Shown: positions 44,595 to 53,452 of the stretch, in pieces | Position numbering within the stretch: the first letter of the stretch is position 1 | Layout of the letters: each line of letters begins with the position of its first letter | NCBI GenBank assembly: GCA_017410605.1 | Contig: JAFQQN010000017.1 | Coordinates: 90,975 to 154,974, forward strand | Length of the DNA stretch: 64,000 bases | From: Clostridia bacterium | GTDB lineage: Bacteria > Bacillota > Clostridia > Oscillospirales > Acutalibacteraceae | Direction of reading: 5' to 3' | Notes under the pieces: model-generated | The model's database searches: none | What the model was told of the DNA's origin: nothing | What the model saw: only the letters and a program-made list of their open reading frames with translations | Made by a program: the position numbers and the translations under genes

Positions 44595-45881
44595 ATGCTG
44601 GAAACGATTAAAAATGCTTGGAAGGTTCCTGAACTTCGCAAGAAAATCCTTTTCACATTTTTTGTAATTATTGTTTTTCGCATAGGTTCGGTTATTCCGG
44701 TTCCTTTTGTTGACCCGGAAATGGTTCGTCAGTTGGCAGAGGCCGGCTCTAACGAGTTTTTCGGTTATCTGTCTATACTGACAGGTGGCGGTCTTGAGTA
44801 CGGTGCAATATTCGCAATGTCTGTTACCCCGTACATCAACTCTTCCATTATAATTCAACTTCTTTCTGTTGCTATCAAGCCCCTTGAAAGACTTGCTCAG
44901 CAAGGCGAAGAGGGAAGAAAGAAAATTGCACAGATTACCCGTTATACAACAGTTATTCTTGCCCTTATTCAGGGTATAGCATATTTCTTCTATTTGAAGA
45001 ATAATAACTGTCTTAGTGTTAGCGGTGGCACACTTGTTTTTGCAGCTTTTGTTATTGTTCTTTGTTTTACTGCAGGTTCTGCTCTTGTTATGTGGCTTGG
45101 CGAGCAAATTGATGTTAAGGGCATCGGCAACGGTATCTCAATTCTTCTTTTTGCAGGTATTATATCCCGCGGTCCCAACGCATTTGCAGCTCTCTACTAT
45201 AACTGGAACCTTGGCACTACAAACAAATTTGCAGTAATAGGTATAGTTATTGCATTTATTCTTATCGTTGCTTTCATCGTTTGGATGACCAATGCAGAAC
45301 GCAGAATTCCTATTCAGTATGCAAAACGTGTTGTAGGCAATAAGCAGTATGGCGGTCAGAATACACATATTCCCATTAAGGTAAATATGTCTGGTGTTCT
45401 CCCCGTTATTTTTGCAAGTTCAATCCTTATGCTGCCCACAATGTTGCTTTCCTTTGAGTTTCTTGTAAAGCCCGGAACTTCTCTTTATAAGTTTTTAGGA
45501 CTTTTCAGCACTCAGGGAACCTTCTATGCAATTCTTTACTTCATTCTTATTATTGCTTTTGCGTATTTCTATACAACCATTCAGTACAATCCTGTAGAAA
45601 TGGCTAATAACTTACGTAAAAACGGCGGCGCAATTCCCGGTATCAGACCCGGTAAAACTACATCTGATTTTATTTCTAAGATTCTTTCCAGAATCACACT
45701 TATGGGCGCTTTGTTCCTTAGTGTTATCGCAATTCTTCCTATATTTATAGGAAACCTTGGCGGCATGAACATTTCCATTGGTGGTACTTCGGTACTCATT
45801 ATGGTTGGTGTTGCTCTTGATACTGTTCAGAACCTTGAATCTCAGATGATGATGCGTCATTACAAGGGCTTCCTTGATTGA
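44595..45881 (+). CDS. secY: Protein translocase subunit SecY
   Basis: 428 residues with ten predicted transmembrane segments. Plug and signature stretches FFGYLSILTGGGLE, MSVTPYINSSIIIQLL and the cytosolic loop NAERRIPIQYAKRVVG are present. SecY forms the membrane channel with SecE, whose extended version is encoded at 30626. In the spc operon between rplO and adk. Confidence 0.97.
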   Translation: MLETIKNAWKVPELRKKILFTFFVIIVFRIGSVIPVPFVDPEMVRQLAEAGSNEFFGYLSILTGGGLEYGAIFAMSVTPYINSSIIIQLLSVAIKPLERLAQQGEEGRKKIAQITRYTTVILALIQGIAYFFYLKNNNCLSVSGGTLVFAAFVIVLCFTAGSALVMWLGEQIDVKGIGNGISILLFAGIISRGPNAFAALYYNWNLGTTNKFAVIGIVIAFILIVAFIVWMTNAERRIPIQYAKRVVGNKQYGGQNTHIPIKVNMSGVLPVIFASSILMLPTMLLSFEFLVKPGTSLYKFLGLFSTQGTFYAILYFILIIAFAYFYTTIQYNPVEMANNLRKNGGAIPGIRPGKTTSDFISKILSRITLMGALFLSVIAILPIFIGNLGGMNISIGGTSVLIMVGVALDTVQNLESQMMMRHYKGFLD

Positions 45882-45898
45882 TAATTAGGAGTATGAAT

Positions 45899-46531
45899 AT
45901 GAAACTTATTCTTTTAGGTGCACCCGGAGCAGGTAAGGGCACACAAGCTGAGCTTATTTGTGAAAGGTTGAACATCCCTACAATCTCTACCGGTAATATG
46001 ATTCGTGAAGCAATGAAGAATGGTACCGAAATGGGACAGAAGGCTAAATCTTTTGTAGATGCAGGTAATCTTGTTCCTGATGAGGTTGTTATTGGAATAA
46101 TTAAGGAACGCCTTGCAGAAAAAGACTGTGTAAATGGTTTTATTTTGGACGGCTTCCCAAGAACAATTCCTCAGGCAGAGGCTCTTGATAATATGGGTAT
46201 TGACATTGATACTGTTTTATCAATTGAGGTTGCTGATGAGAAAATTGTTAAGAGAATGTCTGGTCGTCGCGTTTGCGAAAAGTGTGGCGCCAGTTATCAT
46301 CTTGAATACAAAAAGCCCAATGTTGAGGGTGTTTGCAATGCTTGCGGCGGCGCACTTGTTTGCCGTAAGGATGATGCCCCCGAAACAGTTCTCGACCGTC
46401 TGAACGTTTATCACGAGCAGACCGAGCCTTTAAAGGGCTATTATGCAAAAACAGGAAAGCTTAAGACTGTAGAAGGTCAGGAAGAACTTTCTGACACAAC
46501 AGCTCTTGTTTTCCAGACCTTAGGTATTTAG
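45899..46531 (+). CDS. adk: Adenylate kinase
   Basis: 210 residues from ATG 45899 (AGGAG 7 bases upstream; ATG 45893 is only 1 base away). P-loop GAPGAGKGTQ, LDGFPRTIPQAEAL, and a LID with zinc cysteines CEKC and CNAC, the Gram-positive form. It interconverts ATP, ADP and AMP. Confidence 0.97.
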   Translation: MKLILLGAPGAGKGTQAELICERLNIPTISTGNMIREAMKNGTEMGQKAKSFVDAGNLVPDEVVIGIIKERLAEKDCVNGFILDGFPRTIPQAEALDNMGIDIDTVLSIEVADEKIVKRMSGRRVCEKCGASYHLEYKKPNVEGVCNACGGALVCRKDDAPETVLDRLNVYHEQTEPLKGYYAKTGKLKTVEGQEELSDTTALVFQTLGI

Positions 46532-46533
46532 GT

Positions 46534-47283
46534 ATGGTTATTCTCAAAACCGGCCGCGAGCTTAAAATTATGAAAGAAGCTTGTAGAATATCGGCCGGAG
46601 CTTTAAAGCTGATAGGCAGTGCGGTTGAGCCGGGCGTTACAACGGCCGAGCTTGACCGGTTAGCCGAAGAGTATATTTTAAGTCAGGGTGCAAAACCCAA
46701 CTTTAAAAATTACAATGGCTATCCGGCCACCGCCTGTATATCTATAAATAACGAGGTAATTCACGGCATACCCGGTAAGCGTAAAATCAAAGAGGGCGAC
46801 ATAGTCAGTGTTGATTTAGGCGCAGTCTTTGAGGGATTTCACGGCGATAATGCCGCCACTTTTGCGGCAGGTGATATTTCGCCTGAGGCAAAGCGGCTGA
46901 TGGACGTAACCAGAGAAAGCCTTTACGAGGGCATCAAAAAGGCACGTCACGGCGGTAGAATCGGTGATATTTCCAGCGCTATACAGTCGTATGTTGAGGC
47001 GCGTGGTTATTCGGTGGTTCGACAGTTTGTGGGACACGGAATAGGTACGAGCCTACATGAAGCACCGGAGGTCCCCAATTTTGGAACCCCGGGAAGAGGA
47101 ATTCGTCTGGTTCCCGGTATGACCCTTGCAATAGAGCCTATGATTAATATGGGCAAGGCAGGTGTTCGTACTTTGGCAGACAACTGGACGGTAGTTACAT
47201 TGGACAATTCATTGTCCGCACATTTTGAACACACGGTAGCAATTACGCCGGACGGACCGCAGATTATGACGGTTGCCGACTAG
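46534..47283 (+). CDS. map: Methionine aminopeptidase, type I
   Basis: 249 residues. Metal ligands are in SVDLGAVFEGFHGDNAATF, VGHGIGTSLHEAPEVPN and EPMINMG, with a late histidine and glutamate in FEHTVAIT. It removes N-terminal Met co-translationally. It follows adk after 2 bases. It lacks the N-terminal SEC-C zinc motif of some clostridial paralogs. Confidence 0.96.
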   Translation: MVILKTGRELKIMKEACRISAGALKLIGSAVEPGVTTAELDRLAEEYILSQGAKPNFKNYNGYPATACISINNEVIHGIPGKRKIKEGDIVSVDLGAVFEGFHGDNAATFAAGDISPEAKRLMDVTRESLYEGIKKARHGGRIGDISSAIQSYVEARGYSVVRQFVGHGIGTSLHEAPEVPNFGTPGRGIRLVPGMTLAIEPMINMGKAGVRTLADNWTVVTLDNSLSAHFEHTVAITPDGPQIMTVAD

Positions 47284-47298
47284 CGGAGGTGTGTCTTA

Positions 47299-47553
47299 GT
47301 GAAAATAGGACAAATTGTGTATTCAATAGCCGGACGGGATAGTGGAAAGCCTTTCGTTGTAGTCGAAAAAACTGAAAACAGCATATATGTTGTTGACGGT
47401 AAAGAACGACCGGTTCAAAGGCCGAAACGAAAAAACCCAAAGCATATTAGTGCTACCAAACATTGTCTGAGTGAAGAAAACTTCGCAACTAATAGGGCGG
47501 CACGAAAAAGTCTTCGTGAAGCCTTAGAAAATGATGAATTCAAAGAGGGGTAA
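47299..47553 (+). CDS. KOW-domain RNA-binding protein (L14e-like)
   Basis: 84 residues starting at GTG 47299 after [29 protein letters not shown] is a KOW-like beta motif, followed by a basic segment [15 protein letters not shown]. Such proteins occur between map and infA across Clostridia and resemble archaeal/eukaryotic L14e; their function in bacteria is unproven. Ends 4 bases before infA. Confidence 0.85.
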   Translation: MKIGQIVYSIAGRDSGKPFVVVEKTENSIYVVDGKERPVQRPKRKNPKHISATKHCLSEENFATNRAARKSLREALENDEFKEG

Positions 47554-47557
47554 GTTT

Positions 47558-47776
47558 ATGTCTAAAGAAGATATGATAGAAATTGAGGGCACCGTTCTTG
47601 AAGCAATGCCTAACGCAATGTTCAAGGTTGAAATTCAAGGCGGACACACAATTTTGGCACACATTTCGGGAAAACTTCGAATGAACTACATTCGTATTCT
47701 TCCCGGTGACAAGGTTACGGTTGAAATGTCACCGTACGATTTGACAAGAGGACGCATTACCTGGCGTTCCAAGTAA
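47558..47776 (+). CDS. infA: Translation initiation factor IF-1
   Basis: 72 residues from ATG 47558 after AGAGGGG; an upstream in-frame start at 47531 lies in the KOW gene. [21 protein letters not shown] and [19 protein letters not shown] are the IF-1 OB fold. It blocks the A site during initiation. Confidence 0.97.
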   Translation: MSKEDMIEIEGTVLEAMPNAMFKVEIQGGHTILAHISGKLRMNYIRILPGDKVTVEMSPYDLTRGRITWRSK

Positions 47777-47805
47777 GCGTTCAAGAAAAAAGGAGGCAAA
47801 TCCCA

Positions 47806-47919
47806 ATGAAAGTTAGACCTTCTGTAAAGAAAATTTGCGAAAAGTGCAAGATTATTAAGCGTAAGGGAAAAATCATGGTTATCTGTGAGAATCCCAAACA
47901 CAAGCAGCGTCAGGGTTAA
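47806..47919 (+). CDS. rpmJ: 50S ribosomal protein L36
   Basis: 37 residues, [20 protein letters not shown] then [11 protein letters not shown]. The C-C-C-H zinc site (CEKC, C, H) is intact. AAGGAGG precedes the ATG. Smallest gene here, between infA and rpsM as in most Firmicutes. Confidence 0.97.
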   Translation: MKVRPSVKKICEKCKIIKRKGKIMVICENPKHKQRQG

Positions 47920-47954
47920 TCCGGCGCAGAAATGAATGTGAGGTGCATTGATAA

Positions 47955-48323
47955 ATGGCACGTATTGCCGGTGTTGATCTTCCTAGAGAGAAAAGGGTAG
48001 AAATCGGTCTTACCTATATCTACGGAATCGGTCTTACAACATCCAAAAAAATCCTTGCAGACACAGGCGTTGACCCTGATGTTCGAGTAAAGGATCTTAC
48101 AGAGGACGATGTTTCCAAACTTCGTGAGTATATTGATAAAAACCTCGAGGTTGAGGGTGACCGTCGTCGCTCAGTTGCATTTGATATTAAAAGACTTATT
48201 GAAATTGGTAGCTATCGCGGTCTTCGTCATCGCAAGGGACTTCCTGTTCGCGGTCAGCGTTCTAAAACAAACGCTCGTACCCGTAAGGGACCCAAGAAGA
48301 CAATAGCTAACAAGAAGAAGTAA
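47955..48323 (+). CDS. rpsM: 30S ribosomal protein S13
   Basis: 122 residues: [20 protein letters not shown] and [20 protein letters not shown], ending in a lysine-rich tail. S13 contacts the P-site tRNA and bridges to L5. First gene of the alpha group. Confidence 0.97.
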   Translation: MARIAGVDLPREKRVEIGLTYIYGIGLTTSKKILADTGVDPDVRVKDLTEDDVSKLREYIDKNLEVEGDRRRSVAFDIKRLIEIGSYRGLRHRKGLPVRGQRSKTNARTRKGPKKTIANKKK

Positions 48324-48338
48324 GCAGGAGGAGAAAAT

Positions 48339-48740
48339 ATGGCTACTAAGGGTAATAAAACAGTTTCCACCCGCAGACGCCGCGAGAAGAAGAATATTGA
48401 ACGCGGTGCTGCCCATATCCAGTCAACCTTCAATAACACGATTGTAACCATTACCGATGTACAGGGTAATGCTTTGTCGTGGGCTTCTGCAGGTGAACTT
48501 GGATTCAGAGGCTCCAGAAAATCCACTCCTTTTGCTGCACAGAGTGCTGCTGAAACAGCTGCTAAAGCTGCTATGGAGCATGGACTCAAATCTGTTGAAG
48601 TATACGTTAAGGGCCCCGGCGCAGGCCGTGAAGCCGCAATCCGTGCATTGCAGGCTGCAGGACTTGAGGTTAGCATGATTAAAGATGTTACCCCTATTCC
48701 TCACAATGGCTGCCGTCCGCCTAAAAGAAGACGTGTATAA
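48339..48740 (+). CDS. rpsK: 30S ribosomal protein S11
   Basis: 133 residues: [20 protein letters not shown] and [20 protein letters not shown], ending [14 protein letters not shown]11 lines the E-site mRNA path. AGGAGGAG upstream. Confidence 0.97.
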   Translation: MATKGNKTVSTRRRREKKNIERGAAHIQSTFNNTIVTITDVQGNALSWASAGELGFRGSRKSTPFAAQSAAETAAKAAMEHGLKSVEVYVKGPGAGREAAIRALQAAGLEVSMIKDVTPIPHNGCRPPKRRRV

Positions 48741-48762
48741 GCGATTATCGGAGGTGTATTAG

Positions 48763-49389
48763 ATGGCTAGATATACTGGAGCAGTTTGCAGACTTTGCCG
48801 TCGCGAGGGTCAAAAGTTGTTCCTCAAGGGCGAACGCTGCTACTCAGAAAAGTGCTCTATTAACCAAAGAGCATACGCACCCGGCCAACATGGTCAGGGA
48901 CGTAAAAAGGTTTCAGAATACGGTCTTCAGCTTCGTGCAAAACAGAAAGCTAGACGTTTCTATGGTGTCCAGGAAGGACAGTTCCATCACTATTTTGAGA
49001 TTGCCGAGCGCAAAACTGGCGTTACCGGTGACAATCTTTTAAGAATTCTTGAAAGCCGTTTAGATAACGTTGTTTACCGTGTTGGCTTTGCTTCTTCCAG
49101 AGCAGAAGCTAAACAGTTGGTAGGTCACGGTCATTTTGAAGTTAACGGCCACAGAGTTGACATTGCTTCTTATCTTCTTCGCGCAGGCGATGTAGTTACT
49201 GTTTGCGAAAAGAGCAGAGGCCTCGATAAGATTAAAGCTGTTGTTGAAGCTAATTCGGCTCATCCCGTTCCCCAGTGGATTGATGTGAACCGTGATGCTT
49301 TTGAGGCTAAGATTGTAAATCTTCCCAACCGCGATCAAATCGACGCTCCTGTTGAAGAGCAGCTTATCGTCGAATTCTATTCTAAGTAA
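48763..49389 (+). CDS. rpsD: 30S ribosomal protein S4
   Basis: 208 residues. The N-terminus has [20 protein letters not shown] with cysteines for a zinc finger, followed by an S4 domain ([25 protein letters not shown]). S4 nucleates 30S assembly and, in E. coli and B. subtilis, represses its own mRNA through pseudoknot-like sites. Here rpsD is inside the alpha operon and a pseudoknot-capable element lies between it and rpoA. Confidence 0.97.
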   Translation: MARYTGAVCRLCRREGQKLFLKGERCYSEKCSINQRAYAPGQHGQGRKKVSEYGLQLRAKQKARRFYGVQEGQFHHYFEIAERKTGVTGDNLLRILESRLDNVVYRVGFASSRAEAKQLVGHGHFEVNGHRVDIASYLLRAGDVVTVCEKSRGLDKIKAVVEANSAHPVPQWIDVNRDAFEAKIVNLPNRDQIDAPVEEQLIVEFYSK

Positions 49390-49408
49390 GCTTGATTTGC
49401 TTTTGGTT

Positions 49409-49463
49409 GCTCTGCTGCTTACCGCACTCTACAGCAGAGCTGCTACAAATCCACCCAGTGCGG
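49409..49463 (+). promoter_or_regulatory. Potential H-type pseudoknot before rpoA
   Basis: GCTCTGCTG (49409-49417) pairs perfectly with CAGCAGAGC (49432-49440). Inside the 14-base loop, CCGCACT (49422-49428) is the exact complement of AGTGCGG (49457-49463), which directly precedes the rpoA translation start region. The arrangement stem1-loop-stem2 is a canonical H-type pseudoknot. There is no T-run, so a translational or processing role is more likely than termination. Confidence 0.6.
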
Positions 49464-49479
49464 AGAAATGGAGCTTTTA

Positions 49480-50427
49480 ATGATAGAAATTGAAAAGCCC
49501 ACACTTGAGGCTGTTGACATTTCCAATGACGGTAATTACGGAAAGTTTACCTTCAAACCGCTTCAAAGCGGATATGGTACTACACTTGGTAACGGCCTTC
49601 GCAGGGTACTCCTGTCTTCTATTCCGGGTGTTGCTGTTACCTCGGTTAAGATAGACGGTGTTCTTCACGAGTTTTCAACTATTGAAGGCGTAAAAGAAGA
49701 GGTTACCGAAATTATTCTTAATATTAAGGGACTTACAGCAAAGCTTCACAGTAACGGTCCTAAAACCGTTTACATTGAGGCCGAAGGCCCCTGTGTTGTT
49801 ACAGGTGCTTCTATTAAAACCGATTCAGAGGTTGAAATCTTAAACCCCGACCTTTATATTGCTACAGTTTGCGAGGGCGGTAAGCTCTTTATGGAAATTG
49901 TTCTTGATAAGGGTCACGGCTATGTTCCCGCTGAGGCAAACAAGCCTGCACAGATGATAGCTGGTCTTATTCCTGTAGACAGTATCTATCATCCTGTTAA
50001 GAGGGTTAAGGTTGATGTAGAAAATACCCGTAAAGAACAGGTTACCGATTATAATTGTCTTACTCTTGAAGTTTGGACAAATGGCGTTATAACTGCTAAA
50101 GAAGCAGTTTCGCTGTCTGCTAAGATTCTCACCGAGCACCTTAAGCTCTTTGTTGACCTTGCAGAGGAAAACAACGATGTAGAGATTATGGTTGAAAAGG
50201 GTGACAGCAGTAAGGAAAAGGTTCTTGAAATGACTATTGAGGAGTTGGATCTTTCTGTAAGAAGCTTCAACTGCTTAAAGCGTGCAGGAATTAATACTGT
50301 TGAAGATCTTATCAGTAAATCAGAGGAAGAAATGATGAAGGTTCGCAACCTTGGTCGCAAGTCTTTGGAGGAGGTTATTGCTAAGCTTCATTCGCTTGGT
50401 TTTACCCTCAGCCGTAACGAAGAATAA
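49480..50427 (+). CDS. rpoA: RNA polymerase alpha subunit
   Basis: 315 residues from ATG 49480, giving [14 protein letters not shown] as in other Firmicute RpoA, with GGAG 6 bases upstream; ATG 49468 has its purine stretch only 2 bases away. The NTD has [17 protein letters not shown], and the CTD has [19 protein letters not shown] with the helix-hairpin-helix [15 protein letters not shown]. It dimerises to nucleate the core enzyme and binds UP elements. rpoB and rpoC are not in this window. Confidence 0.97.
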   Translation: MIEIEKPTLEAVDISNDGNYGKFTFKPLQSGYGTTLGNGLRRVLLSSIPGVAVTSVKIDGVLHEFSTIEGVKEEVTEIILNIKGLTAKLHSNGPKTVYIEAEGPCVVTGASIKTDSEVEILNPDLYIATVCEGGKLFMEIVLDKGHGYVPAEANKPAQMIAGLIPVDSIYHPVKRVKVDVENTRKEQVTDYNCLTLEVWTNGVITAKEAVSLSAKILTEHLKLFVDLAEENNDVEIMVEKGDSSKEKVLEMTIEELDLSVRSFNCLKRAGINTVEDLISKSEEEMMKVRNLGRKSLEEVIAKLHSLGFTLSRNEE

Positions 50428-50460
50428 TTATTTTTCATCACCAGTAAGGAGTGAATATTA

Positions 50461-50802
50461 ATGGCCGGTACCAGAAAGCTCGGTAGAACTTCTGACCACA
50501 GAACAGCAATGCTCAGAGCAATGGTAACTTTCTTGCTTGAAAACGGTAAGATTGAAACCACAGTTACTCGCGCTCAGGAAGTTCGCGCAATGACCGAGAA
50601 ATATATTACACTCGCAAAAGATAGTTCGCTTCACAGCAAACGTCAGGCGATGGCATTTATCACTAAGGAAGCAGTTGTAAACAAGCTTTACAACGAAATT
50701 GCTCCTAAGTATAGCGATAGAAACGGCGGATACTGCCGTATCGTTAAGATTGGCCCTCGTCGCGGAGATGCAGCTGAAATGGCTATCATCGAGTTGGTAT
50801 AA
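50461..50802 (+). CDS. rplQ: 50S ribosomal protein L17
   Basis: 113 residues, the short form: [20 protein letters not shown] and [21 protein letters not shown], with [21 protein letters not shown] near the end. Last gene of the supercluster; the ecfA-ecfT-truA-rplM-rpsI genes often next in Firmicutes are replaced by a terminator. Confidence 0.97.
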   Translation: MAGTRKLGRTSDHRTAMLRAMVTFLLENGKIETTVTRAQEVRAMTEKYITLAKDSSLHSKRQAMAFITKEAVVNKLYNEIAPKYSDRNGGYCRIVKIGPRRGDAAEMAIIELV

Positions 50803-50819
50803 TTAATAGCAAATTATTA

Positions 50820-50854
50820 ATCCGACATTCGAAAGAATGTCGGATTTTTTTAAA
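50820..50854 (+). terminator. Terminator of the S10-spc-alpha supercluster
   Basis: TCCGACATTC and GAATGTCGGA pair around GAAA and are followed by TTTTTTT. Very strong. Confidence 0.93.
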
Positions 50855-50935
50855 TATCTTTGTTTTTACTATTCCAATTTTAGGTGGAATGTGTTAAAAT
50901 TGCTTTGATAAATAAGACCTTAAAGGAGTTTTGTT

Positions 50936-52465
50936 ATGGAAAACCAGAAAACAGTTAATTTATCGGTTAAATATTTTACTGAAACAATCAGACTTGAAGC
51001 AATTGATGAAGCAAATTCATTCAGTGAAGCAGTTATCGGTGAAGCACTGAACTTCGTGGCTGCTTGTGATAAAAAAGTCACACCGGTTGTTGTATATGAT
51101 AATGAAGCAATTTTGCCTGTTAATGGCGTGTATACAATAACCGTTAGAGAGGGTGCAGAACTTTCTGTTAATGCTGATGGCATATCCCCCACGCTAACGC
51201 ATCTTCCCGGCGTCGGTCTTAACGGGGAAGATTTAACCAAATATAACGAAGAAGTTTTTATGAAGAATATTTGGGAGGGCGACACAGTTTATCACGAGGC
51301 CGTTATGTTTGCTAACACTACCGATGGCACAGTGCAAACCACAAAGAAGCTCCTTTATCCTATAGACGATGTTATTTCGGTTCGCAACTGTGACCTTAAT
51401 ATTTGGTATGTTAAGGGTGTAGACTTCGATGTTAAAGATGGTAAACTAGTTTGGATTGAGGGTGGCAAATGCCCAATTTGGACAGGCCCGTTTATAGTTT
51501 CTCAAAAAGCGGAGGACGAGTATTTCGACCCTGCTTTGGCTAAATATGGAAAACTTTCTACTGCCGGATACTATACCACCGACGATAAAAATGGTCTTTA
51601 TTTAATATTTGACCCTTACCATGAAAAACACACAGTTTATGTTACATATAAACATTCTAAAACCTGGAAGGATTTAGGCGAAGAGGGTTATCTGCCGCAT
51701 ATTCCGAAAAATCAGTCCCATAAGATGAAGAATTTCTATGACAAGCTTAATGCAAAAGAGGAAATTAATGTGTTGGTTTACGGCGATTCTGTCGCAACAG
51801 GCTGTTGCTCCACAGGTGCTAATGTTGTCTACGAAATATTTAGCAAATCCCCAGATGCAGAAACAGGAGATTATAAGGTTATCTTAAGAAAGGAAAGGGG
51901 ATACGGCATATCTGCCCCTACCTTTTTTGAACAGGCAACCGCCAAGCTTGTTAAGGATTACGGCAATGGCAATAATATAAATTATTATAATATTGCCTGT
52001 GGTGGTACCGGTGCAGCTTGGGGTGCCAGAGAGCTTTTAAACCGCGTAGAAGCAATGAACAAATTTTATGGTAAAACCGTAACACCCGATATTATTTATG
52101 TTGAGTTTTCGGGCAACGACCCAAGAACTGCACCTGAAAGCTATCGCACTTCTCTTACAAGTATTACTAATGACTTCAGAAAACTCTATCCAAATGCGGT
52201 TATAGTTTTGATTGCAGGTAAGATTAACAACGAAAAAACCTACATTTACGGTGATTATCACGATAATATGTTAGTGTTAGAGCAGGTGCTTGAGGATATT
52301 GCAGTTGGCACAGAGAATACTATTGTTGCAAAAACCACAACCGAGTGGGATAACATTACGAACTCCAAAGATGCAGAGGATTATCTTTCCAACAATATTA
52401 ATCATGCCAATGATTTCTGGGCTAAAACAGCGGCACAAATTATTGTTGCATCGGCGAAAAAATAA
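50936..52465 (+). CDS. SGNH/GDSL-type hydrolase with N-terminal beta-rich domain
   Basis: 509 residues. The C-terminal half is an SGNH hydrolase: nucleophile block NVLVYGDSVATG (about residues 278-289), Gly in IACGGTGAAWG, the GND block IYVEFSGNDPRT and a late NHANDFWAKTAAQ carrying the D-x-H-like His. Esterases acting on acylated sugars or lipids use this fold. The first 270 residues lack recognised motifs but look beta-rich. No signal peptide is seen, so it appears cytosolic. A small inverted repeat ATTCCA/TGGAAT (50871-50890) lies upstream. Substrate unknown. Confidence 0.8.
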   Translation: MENQKTVNLSVKYFTETIRLEAIDEANSFSEAVIGEALNFVAACDKKVTPVVVYDNEAILPVNGVYTITVREGAELSVNADGISPTLTHLPGVGLNGEDLTKYNEEVFMKNIWEGDTVYHEAVMFANTTDGTVQTTKKLLYPIDDVISVRNCDLNIWYVKGVDFDVKDGKLVWIEGGKCPIWTGPFIVSQKAEDEYFDPALAKYGKLSTAGYYTTDDKNGLYLIFDPYHEKHTVYVTYKHSKTWKDLGEEGYLPHIPKNQSHKMKNFYDKLNAKEEINVLVYGDSVATGCCSTGANVVYEIFSKSPDAETGDYKVILRKERGYGISAPTFFEQATAKLVKDYGNGNNINYYNIACGGTGAAWGARELLNRVEAMNKFYGKTVTPDIIYVEFSGNDPRTAPESYRTSLTSITNDFRKLYPNAVIVLIAGKINNEKTYIYGDYHDNMLVLEQVLEDIAVGTENTIVAKTTTEWDNITNSKDAEDYLSNNINHANDFWAKTAAQIIVASAKK

Positions 52466-52492
52466 ATTATTTAAAAATGTGAGGTGAGCAGT

Positions 52493-53413
52493 ATGGTTTT
52501 GTACCCTGAATATTATAAAAAATTTAACTGTATTGCTCACCGCTGTAAGCACAATTGCTGTATAGGGTGGGAAATTGATATTGATGACCGCACCCTTGAT
52601 TTCTACAACAGTGTTGACGGCGATTTTGGTGAAAGGTTACGACAAAGTATATACCAAGAGGGGGCACCTCATTTTAAGTTGAAATCAAATGATAGATGCC
52701 CTTTTTTAAATGATAATGGTCTTTGCGACATCATAACCACATTGGGCGAAGACGCTCTTTGCCAAATATGTAATGACCACCCAAGGTTTAGAAACGACTA
52801 TTCCACCTTTTTTGAATTTGGGTTGGGGCTTTGCTGTGAAGAAGCGGCAAGAATTATACTTACCTTTGAAAAGCCTTTTTCTCTAATCTCAAAAGAGGGT
52901 GAGCCTTTAGTAACAAAGGAGGAGGCGGCGTTTTTTTCTTTTAGACAAAGCCTAATAGATTTAGCCCAAGAAGAAACTCTTTCCTTTGAAGAAAAGCTTA
53001 AAAAGTTTGAAGATACTTATGATTATAAATTTCTTCGAAGAGATATTTTAGGGTGGGTAGATTTTTTAAGCCAACTTGAGCGCCTTGACCCGGCTTGGGA
53101 GAAATATCTTACTCTGGCACAGGTGCAGTCAGAAAAGCTTAATGCGGTTGATTTGAGTAGTTATGAAAAATATTTTTCAAGACTATTGGTTTATTTTATT
53201 TACCGCCATACGGCGGACGGCCTTTATGACGGTAAATTTACACAAAGGGCAGCCCTTTCTTTTTATTGTACATATTTAATAAGGTTGCTTACTGCAGCAC
53301 AGCTTACATATAATGATAATTTTGCCATTAAAAATTTTATAGAGCTTTGCAGAAGCTTTTCGGCCGAGATAGAGTATTCTGAGGAAAATACAGAAAGTAT
53401 TTTAAGTTTGTAA
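52493..53413 (+). CDS. FliB-like cysteine-cluster protein (flagellin lysine-N-methylase family)
   Basis: 306 residues from ATG 52493 after GTGAGGTGAG. The N-terminal third carries a YkgJ/FliB-type metal-binding cluster: HRCKHNCCIGWEID, CPFLNDNGLCDI, CQICNDHPRF and GLCCEEA. Homologs are annotated as flagellin lysine-N-methylase, but this window has no flagellar genes and many non-motile gut Clostridia carry them, so the name may mislead. It follows the SGNH gene by 27 bases in the same operon. Confidence 0.75.
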   Translation: MVLYPEYYKKFNCIAHRCKHNCCIGWEIDIDDRTLDFYNSVDGDFGERLRQSIYQEGAPHFKLKSNDRCPFLNDNGLCDIITTLGEDALCQICNDHPRFRNDYSTFFEFGLGLCCEEAARIILTFEKPFSLISKEGEPLVTKEEAAFFSFRQSLIDLAQEETLSFEEKLKKFEDTYDYKFLRRDILGWVDFLSQLERLDPAWEKYLTLAQVQSEKLNAVDLSSYEKYFSRLLVYFIYRHTADGLYDGKFTQRAALSFYCTYLIRLLTAAQLTYNDNFAIKNFIELCRSFSAEIEYSEENTESILSL

Positions 53414-53452
53414 AAAGAGCAAACGGTTATTAAGCCGTTTGCTCTTTTCTTA
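53414..53452. terminator. Bidirectional terminator between the FliB-like gene and dnaJ
   Basis: AAGAGCAAACGG and CCGTTTGCTCTT are perfect 12-base arms around an 8-base loop with A- and T-runs on both sides. It serves the convergent operons. Confidence 0.92.

Noticed and set aside
52493..53413. Evidence for flagellar motility from the FliB-like gene
   Set aside because: No flagellar genes are nearby and this family is widespread in non-motile Clostridia.
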